Below are positions 57,310 through 64,000 of a stretch of 64,000 nt of DNA, piece by piece; the stretch's first letter is position 1; each line of letters opens with the position of its first letter. A program made the translations under genes and the position numbers. This DNA is from Gerris lacustris (Eukaryota; Arthropoda; Insecta; Hemiptera; Gerridae), in the NCBI GenBank assembly GCA_951217055.1, contig OX578276.1, positions 139,187,582 to 139,251,581 on the forward strand. Reading direction: 5' to 3'. Below the pieces are notes generated by a model. It was not told the DNA's origin and did no database searches. It worked only from the letters and a program-made list of their open reading frames with translations.

Positions 57310-57784
57310 TACACAGTTTTGAAAATCAAATCAGGTAGATGACGCCCCCTTGTCCATACATTGAGTATCCCGATTTCTCGGCCGATTCGGACCAAATCGG
57401 GGGAGAGGGCTAGCCACTCAAAAATCGCCCCTTATTGAGATGAGGCGCTGCGGGAAGTGTTCCCTCACAACAGCCATCGATGCTCTTGAAGTTTGAGTGA
57501 TGGAGAAAAAAAAAATCCTCCAACATGCTCACATACACGTCTGAATTCACTGTCACCTCATTTACTTAAACAAAATCAGGGACAGACTATCCCAGCTGAG
57601 GAAATTACACCACACTGTGACTTTAGTTGAATGCACAGGCCTTTCATGCAATTCTCCAGTAGCGTATGTTCTGTTTGATAACATATTGATTTCGGATGGC
57701 GCGTTGGGTTCACAGGCGATCACAGATTATCCCTTCGTAAAGTATGCCTCAACGGCAAACGCACGCTCGCAATAGAGGCTATTG
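57310..57784 (-). pseudogene. Tc1/mariner-superfamily transposase remnant
   Basis: Minus-strand pieces in order: 'ERAFAVEAYFTKG' (N-terminal helix-turn-helix start), then a jump to 'ELHERPVHSTKVTVWC' (catalytic core, family: LHERP.HS.KVTVWCA), a frameshift, 'NEVTVNSDVYVSMLEDFF' (family: VTVNSERYV.ML.DF), another frameshift, and 'FPQRLISIRGDFEWLALSPDL' where the family has FP.R.ISR.GD..WP.RSPDL with the last catalytic Asp. A transposase of this group would cut and paste its element. Most of the DNA-binding domain is deleted, and stops and frameshifts are several. It matches a group widespread in arthropods; the name rests on motif recall. Confidence 0.7.
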
Positions 57785-57904
57785 CAACGCATGATGGCGA
57801 CCGGGGTGGGTGACAAAAACTTTCGAACTACACCTCTCAAATAAGACCGCTTCGCAGCGACATCTAAAGCCTGGATGGCAACTACATTTCCTAACTATTA
57901 GGAA

Positions 57905-58060
57905 TAAGGAATGTTTAGTCCAATGTACTTTGGGACAAAGGAATAACCCACAACTGTTTTTATAAGGGGAGTAACAGTCTAAAGAAGAACATTCCGTGAA
58001 CCTTCTTTAGATTATTACTCTATTCAGTTTTTTTTTATACGTGAAGTAAAAATCTAAAGA
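57905..58060. repeat. Family J relative with hairpin
   Basis: AATGTTTAGTCCAATGTACT..TTGGGACAAAGGAATAA resembles the arm at 34985-35025. It is followed by a hairpin GAGTAACAGTCTAAAGAAG / CTTCTTTAGATTATTACTC (57981-58020), also seen near 20141. Confidence 0.6.
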
Positions 58061-58807
58061 AGTGCCAATAAGGCTATAATACGAGTATTATTCTCGTATT
58101 ATTATAACTGTTTAATCTTGGTGACAAATTTTGGATGCCTCACTGTATTATAATTTAACCGTCAAAGTTAACGCTTTGACGCTATTTATTCAATCAAAAT
58201 AAGCTCCACAAAAAATTCTGTCAAAATATATAACTTGAAATTATAGGAGTATTAAAACAAAAGGAAAATTTGCATCAGCTTTAGAATTTTAAATAATTCA
58301 TATATTAATCTAGATGGTTGGATGGTAATAAATTACCTGACTAGTATTAACCAAGTAAGATTGAGGTTTAAAGTTAAAATTTAAAACGTTCCTTTAACAC
58401 TATAAGAGCTATTTAATATTTTAAGCCAAGTCCGGAGCAGGTGAAAGAATAGATGCTTCTAAAGGTTATAGTATTTTAAGATAATTCATAACACGGCTAG
58501 GGTAAGCAATTAATTATAGGGAAGTATTACAAGTATTATATTTTGCTCTACAGCTAACTAATTCATTCTCAATCAAATAATAATTACCAACGTGAACTTG
58601 ACATGTAAAATATTGAAGCCCCGAAATACAACACAAATCCTCCTTTCAGATAATTAGCTTCCCTTGAGATGATGTCGGGGAATTAAGATGATTCGGATTA
58701 TAATCTAAGTATCTTTTACTGAGATTAGATTCAATGCAAAAGGGAATTGTAAAAGATAAAGCATAGATAAATAATGAATTGTATTATGATGATGTAGTGT
58801 AGTAAAA
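58061..58807. other. Unannotated stretch
   Basis: AT-rich. ATAATACGAGTATTATTCTC..GTATTAT near 58078 is a small palindrome. No gene. Confidence 0.3.
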
Positions 58808-59107
58808 TAGACTGCCAATGGGTATGGCACATAGCTTCCTCACATCCTATCACGTGCATTATTAATTTTATATTTTATGCATTTACAAGCCATTATTGTT
58901 TCATTTGTTTGTTTCCTCCGTTTTATTAATCTGTCAAAGTTGTTTTGATTTCATACTTGAATTAAAGTATCAATTAAGCAAAAGTTAAAGAGCGCAGACG
59001 GTTCAAAGTAATCTGGGGCTATCTGCGGGCTACTTTCGATAAACTATAAAAGTTTCATACAAATCAGATAAGTACTTTAGAACTTTACTTTTGAAGCTAT
59101 AGTTGTA
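58808..59107 (+). mobile_element. Family A, left-half copy
   Basis: TAGACTGCCAATGGGTATGG to TTTTGAAGCTATAGTTGTAA, then cut off at the satellite-like flank of the next copy. Confidence 0.85.
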
Positions 59108-59113
59108 AATTAT

Positions 59114-59768
59114 TACATAAATAAACTTCTCTTTGGGCCAATGATATTTTCTGGGGTAATATAAATAGACTGCCATTGGTGTGGCACAAAGCTTCCTCGC
59201 ATCCTATCCACGTACTTTATTGATTTTATGATTTTACAAGCCATTATTGTCTAATTGGTTTAATTGGTTCCCGCGTTTTTTTTAATCTGTCAAAATTGTT
59301 TTGATTTTTTACACGCATTAAAGTATCAATTTAGCTCAAAAGTCTAAGAGCGCAGACTGTTCAAATTAATCTGGGGCTATCTGCGGGTTACTTTCGATAA
59401 TCTATACAAGTTTCATTCAAATCAGATAAGTACTTTAGAAGCTATAGGGGTAAATAAATGTATGTTTGTGCGTATGTGGAAGAGAAACAAATGAGCGCAA
59501 AAGGTTAAAACTTATATGGGACCAACAATGGGCTAATTATGACCTACAACCCAAATTTCATTAAAATTGAACGTGTAGTTTTTAAGAATTGTTGGTTCGC
59601 AAAAATTGAACGACAGACCGACCGATAGACAGACTGACAGACACAGAACCAAAAATGATCCCTGATGTCTGAAACGGATTTCTGTCTTGGAATTTTTGAA
59701 ATCGGACCTAAAAATGTTTAGTTCTTCAGCACGATCACGTAGCTTCCGTTACCTTCGGTAAGCTCGGA
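59114..59768 (+). repeat. Inverted duplication, left copy (family A + satellite flank)
   Basis: Starts with satellite flank (TACATAAATAAACTTCTCTT, TTTTCTGGGGTAATATAAA), then a full family A from 59166. It shares private variants with 62471-63129: CTGCCATTGG lacking AA, CACAAAGCTTCC, TATCCACGTAC, AATCTATACAAGTTTCATTC. Confidence 0.9.
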
Positions 59769-59809
59769 ATGGTGAGTGTAATAATTTTTTAACATTAAAA
59801 GTATCACTG

Positions 59810-59947
<138 letters not shown>

Positions 59948-60394
59948 AATAAATAAATACCGTTATTATTAAATGCGATTAATAATATCTTACAATAAAG
60001 CATAAATTATATTTAATTATTTTAGTAAACAATAATCGGCATGCTATCATAAACATTTTAAACATTATCAAAAAAATGTATAAAAAGGTAATATTAACAA
60101 ATGCCCTATACATACAAATAAATTAATGCATTCTCTAAATTTAATTAACACAATCTTAGCTGTCCCTATAATCATCCAAAAATAAACTCCCCTCAAACAA
60201 GATAAATATAGTAATTTAATTTTAATTATTACGGTAATAAATTAATAAATATAAACAATAATTGGAAATTAATTCTAAATTAATAATTCCTAATTATCAA
60301 TAAATAATATGTAATCTAAATAGATATTTAAAATATATTATGTTTTTACTGGTTGGTGTAATCACACTTCCCTACATACTTCTCTCATTCTTCT
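59948..60394. other. Unannotated stretch
   Basis: AT-rich with nothing recognised. Confidence 0.3.
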
Positions 60395-60880
60395 CTATTC
60401 CATCCTATTCATGGTAATTCTAGGCCATGTTACAGCACCACAGCAAATATTTATCATTGCAAAGTCTCACATGTATTTCTTTTATATTCTCGAGGAGTCT
60501 ATTCCATAAGTTCCTTTGTCCATCTTCCATCTTTGGCTTTGATTATGTGCCAGCCCATTTTCATTTCTGCTACTAATCAAAATTTACCTAAGCATCTAGT
60601 CTGCCTAAATCTTGTCTGTTTTCTGTTTTTTCTTCCTTCATTTTCTACGCTATTCTCAACATTCTTTCCTTTTAGGTTACCGCTATCCAAAATGTATCCA
60701 TATTTTTCTTTGTCACAGTCTAAGTTTCACAACTATAAACTAATCCGCCTTACAACACTGTTCGATAGTTTCCTTTTCTCTTTCATGATTACATTTGACC
60801 TATATTCACTGAAGGCTCTCCACGCTAATCCTAAACTTCTCTTTATTTATTTTGTGAAGTTGTCCTCCTTTGTTATCAGT
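60395..60880 (-). pseudogene. LINE reverse transcriptase C-terminal remnant
   Basis: Minus-strand pieces in order: 'IKRSLGLAWRAFSEYRSNV' (family: ..RI..GW.AF......), 'KLSNSVVRRIS', 'LVYSCET' with a stop where the family has Trp (YG.ETW), 'TVTKKNMD', 'KERMLRIA', and, after frame changes, 'AKDGRWTKELMEWTPREYKR' (family: M.DGRWT..V..W.PRE.KR..GRP). This is the post-palm region of an endonuclease-reverse transcriptase LINE, a different subfamily from 14317-14980, where the block reads RMPENRAAKK. Multiple stops and shifts mark it as old. A 119-codon frame on the opposite strand is only its shadow. Confidence 0.75.
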
Positions 60881-62099
60881 TGGCTTAAATAGAATAATTC
60901 CAGTATTTATTATTTTTATTTTTAATATTATATGTAAGTAGAAGGGCGAAGGCGGGATTATCTGTTGATAAACTTTGGCGATCAAAATATTATAAAAATC
61001 TTTACCACCATAATAATTTATTTTTTATTTTCATAACAAAAATAAATTAATAATACAAAAAGTGGTCATATTAATGAAAAGAAAACAAACGAAACAATAG
61101 TTCGGAGACATTGTTAAAACAAATTTATTATTTTAATTACTAAATAGTGTATACCTACTGTAAGATTTTATAATTATTATTTAAAATTACACCCTACTGA
61201 TAGTGAGAATGCACAGTGATTATTATTTAAATTGTATTACTACATAACAAATAAAATATTAATTTAACAAAGCCAACACTCTTTACTTCATTTGCATCCA
61301 ACAAATTATCAATCCCCGACGGATTTGATAAAAGCCTCATATCGAACTGCAAATGCGAATGTTAGGTTGTCTTTTGTAATGTAGGAAACATTCATAACGG
61401 CTCAAGCCCGCAACATTATTTTTACACCGATATGCACTAATGTCGTGAAATCTCATACTGTGAATTTCACCTCCGGACCCGGAATATTAATTGAAATATG
61501 GCGGAGCAGGAGGTTTTGGCAGTGTAGGAATGAAGATATATTCGTGGTGCGAGGGAGGTGACTGATTTAAAGGGTAGCAAGCTCGCAATCCAAGCTTACG
61601 TCCATAAATACTCTAAATGCCGACATTATACAAATCGATGATTGGGTTACAACGGTGGCCAGGAGTTACAATGGTTTGGGTTACAACGGTGAGCTTAGTA
61701 GGGTAAATTCATAAGAACCAACCCTACAAGCATTATGAAATTCCAAGATTATCGTTCGTTAATAAAATCTCTACCGCTTCCGGGATGATAGAGCATAGAA
61801 ATACTGGAAAATGTGGTCAATGAGACTTGATATTTGAGAATATTTTCCTAAAACAATTTGGAAAAATGTTATTTATAATGATATTTTATAATAAATAATA
61901 ATAATACCTATAATAACAATAAAATTCTTCCGTCAAGTACTTGCCAGCAAGCTTCTAAATGGGTTTCTTCAGTCATAAAAATTCATTTTTTTTTCACTAA
62001 TACATGTATGTATAAAAAGTTGCTCTTTGGAGGAAAAAGGTGTGCATACTATCCTTTAGCATCTTAAGTAGGCACTTATTTGGTTCTATTGGGGATATA
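60881..62099. other. Unannotated stretch
   Basis: AT-rich to ~61280. Bases 61290-61720 are less AT-rich and unique in the window, with a small direct repeat GGTTACAACGGTG near 61645 and 61679. No protein-like frame seen. Confidence 0.3.
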
Positions 62100-63180
62100 A
62101 TGACCACCATTTTGGAAACGCGATTTATATTTGTGATCTGGATTTCAATACCTTTTATTACCATTTAAAAAATAAAAATGTTAGGCCTTCATAGTTACGG
62201 CCACTTCAAATTTCTAAAATTTGACTTTTTTTTTTATATAACTCCCGGAAATATCATTGGCCCATAGAGATGTACATTTATGTTCTTTTCCTCTTTTTTG
62301 GACCTGTCCTTATTGTTTTAGTGATTTCGTAAAATAACCGCTACTTTGGAAACGCAATATCTATTTGTAATCTACATTTCAGTACCTTTAAGATGATAAC
62401 GTTTTCAAAAAAAAAAAAAAATGTGTTACCACAGTTACAGCCACCTCAGATTTCTAAAATTTTACTTTTTGCTCCCGAGCTTACCGAAGGTAACGGTAGC
62501 TATGTGATCGTTCTGAAGAATTAAAAAAATGTAGGTCTCCGATTTCAAAAATTCCAAGAAAATAATCCATTTCAGACATCAGGGAACATTTTTGGTTCCG
62601 TGTCTGTCTGTCGGTCTGTCGGTCGGTCTGTCGTTCAATTTTTGCGAACCAACAATTCTTAAAACTTACACGTTCAATTTTAATGAAATTTGGGTTTTAG
62701 GTCATAATTAGCCCATTGTTGGTCCCATATAAGTTTTAACCTTTTGCGCCTATTTTTTTCTCTTCCACATGCGCACAAACATACATTTATTTACACCTAT
62801 AGCTTCTAAAGTACTTATCAGATTTGAATGAAACTTGTATAGACTATCGAAAGTAACCCGCAGATAGCCCCAGATTAATTTTAACCGTCTGCGCTCTAAG
62901 ACTTTTGAGCTAAATTGATACTTTAAGTCGTGTAAAAAATCAAAACAATTTTGACAGATTAAAAAAAACGCGGGAACCAATTAAACCTATTAGACAATAA
63001 TGGCTTCTAAAATCATAAAATCAATAAAGTACGTGGATAGGATGCGAGGAAGCTTTGTGCCACACCAATGGCAGTCGATTTATATTACCCCAGAAAATAA
63101 CATTGGCCCAAAGAGAAGTTTATTTATGTATTTTTTCCTCATTTTCAGGGCTTCTATTCCCTCTGGGTAGCGGGGGGAGA
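62100..63180 (+). repeat. ~235-bp tandem repeat, second unit split by family A
   Basis: Unit 1 (62100-62335) runs TTTGGAAACGCGATTTATAT, TTAGGCCTTCATAGTTACGG, TTTCTAAAATTTGACTTTTT, AAATATCATTGGCCCATAGA. Unit 2 restarts at 62336 (TTTGGAAACGCAATATCTAT) and is interrupted after TTTTACTTTTT (62470); it resumes near 63086 with AGAAAATAACATTGGCCCAA. Confidence 0.75.
62471..63085 (-). mobile_element. Family A element, full-length (inverted duplicate)
   Basis: Reverse complement of 59166-59768 with the same private variants; right-end hairpin at 62471-62500 (GCTCCCGAGCTTACCGAAGG). It sits in the tandem repeat, whose flank was duplicated along with it (to ~63129). Confidence 0.9.
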
Positions 63181-64000
63181 ACATTTTTTGGGGGGGTTTG
63201 GTCTTGGTAATATTGCGACACAAGTTATTCACTCTCCTCAAAGAATTAATTTCATATTTAGGTGAATTCCGGGTTGCTTATGTCTGATGGTCATTATTAT
63301 GTTTGTTAATAAGATAATATAGACTGCTATATATATAAAACCCTCTATGCTTTCTAGAATCCCAAAACCGCAACAGCACTGAGTTCCTTTTCAAGTTGTA
63401 GCTTTCGAATAATAAAGTCCAAAAACCATATAGGGGTTTTTCTTTCCTTTAATCAGTAAACTAACTAGATATTTTATAGGTTAGGAGGATCTTATTAATT
63501 TTAAAATAAATTAATATCTCTGTTCATTCAAGATTAAAATAGTATGGGTTTAAATTAACGCTCGATCCCTGCTCGCTTCGCAAATGTCTGTGAGGTTGAG
63601 TTAACTCTTTTCATATAAATGTTTTATAACTAATCCCATTATCCTAGCTTTGTACGCTACTGTCTCCGAAACTAGATTTTTTATTCTACGAGAATTTTAG
63701 TATTATAATAACTTTTAGCATTAGTATTTGATTATGGACTGCAGATGATCTAAATACGATTAAATCTATCAAAATCTATGCACAATACGTTCTCTTTAGA
63801 GTAAAACTTCTGACAATATGGTTCATTACAATAAAAAAGGATGCATTGAAGCATGCAAATGATACATTTCAGGACAATTCGTGTAGGTTCTCTTTTCACG
63901 GTAGATATATAAAAAGCAAGGGGGAGTTGAGAAAGGGATACCGATATCATTTAACTTTGGAATGGTTGAAATGAAACGTGAGATCGAATTTGCTTCTTTG
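63181..64000. other. Unannotated stretch
   Basis: No gene or repeat recognised to the window end. Confidence 0.3.

Noticed and set aside
60533..60892. 119-codon hydrophobic plus-strand frame
   Set aside because: It is the antisense shadow of a LINE remnant that reads well on the minus strand.

Overview
This window is AT-rich, repeat-dense animal DNA, most likely from an arthropod and probably an insect. I infer this from the mobile-element content: Penelope-like (GIY-YIG) retroelements, an RTE-like LINE with an apurinic endonuclease, a BEL/Pao-type Gag remnant, a Tc1/mariner-superfamily transposase remnant of a type common in arthropods, Helitron-like and piggyBac-like non-autonomous elements, tRNA-derived SINEs, and a duplicated cassette resembling the start of Crypton-type tyrosine-recombinase proteins. 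I see no complete host gene. Every open frame with recognisable protein similarity belongs to a mobile element, and nearly all are broken. Species and chromosome cannot be told from the sequence.

Region by region. 1-9.7 kb: a BEL/Pao Gag remnant (minus), two Helitron-like pieces, then two nearly identical ~0.7-kb tRNA-like repeats (family S) in direct orientation on either side of a broken LINE (ORF1 plus endonuclease/RT). A 2.1-kb Penelope-like insertion with ~720-bp inverted repeats sits inside ORF1 and is flanked by a 13-bp target duplication. 9.9-15 kb: a SINE, large TA microsatellites, a foldback element, and a 5'-truncated LINE C-terminus with a perfect 13-bp target duplication. 15-21.5 kb: old copies of family A, a Helitron-like element with clear termini, and a second Penelope-like endonuclease remnant. 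21.9-26.3 kb: Crypton-like cassette copy 1, a piggyBac-like MITE in TTAA, and elements of families B and G. 27-28.2 kb: an exact 600-bp-period tandem duplication. 31-38 kb: family A, cassette copy 2, a 68-bp tandem pair, foldbacks, and two GC-richer non-repetitive islands. 38.7-54.5 kb: nested families A, B, C, D, E, G and S, including empty and occupied sites for family A and a tRNA-like sequence inside a foldback. 56-64 kb: a family D copy, the mariner-type transposase remnant, a third LINE remnant (minus), and an inverted duplication of ~660 bp that carries family A plus flanking satellite.

Family letters (A to J, S) are my own labels for repeats that recur inside this window; they do not correspond to database names. 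The parts do not work together as a pathway. The window is a layered record of insertions, and several nestings can be ordered in time: LINE first, then Penelope into LINE; family E first, then A or C into E; satellite first, then A into satellite, then inverted duplication. Stretches marked as holding nothing are AT-rich DNA in which I saw no gene or repeat; they may be intron or intergenic DNA of a host gene outside the window.
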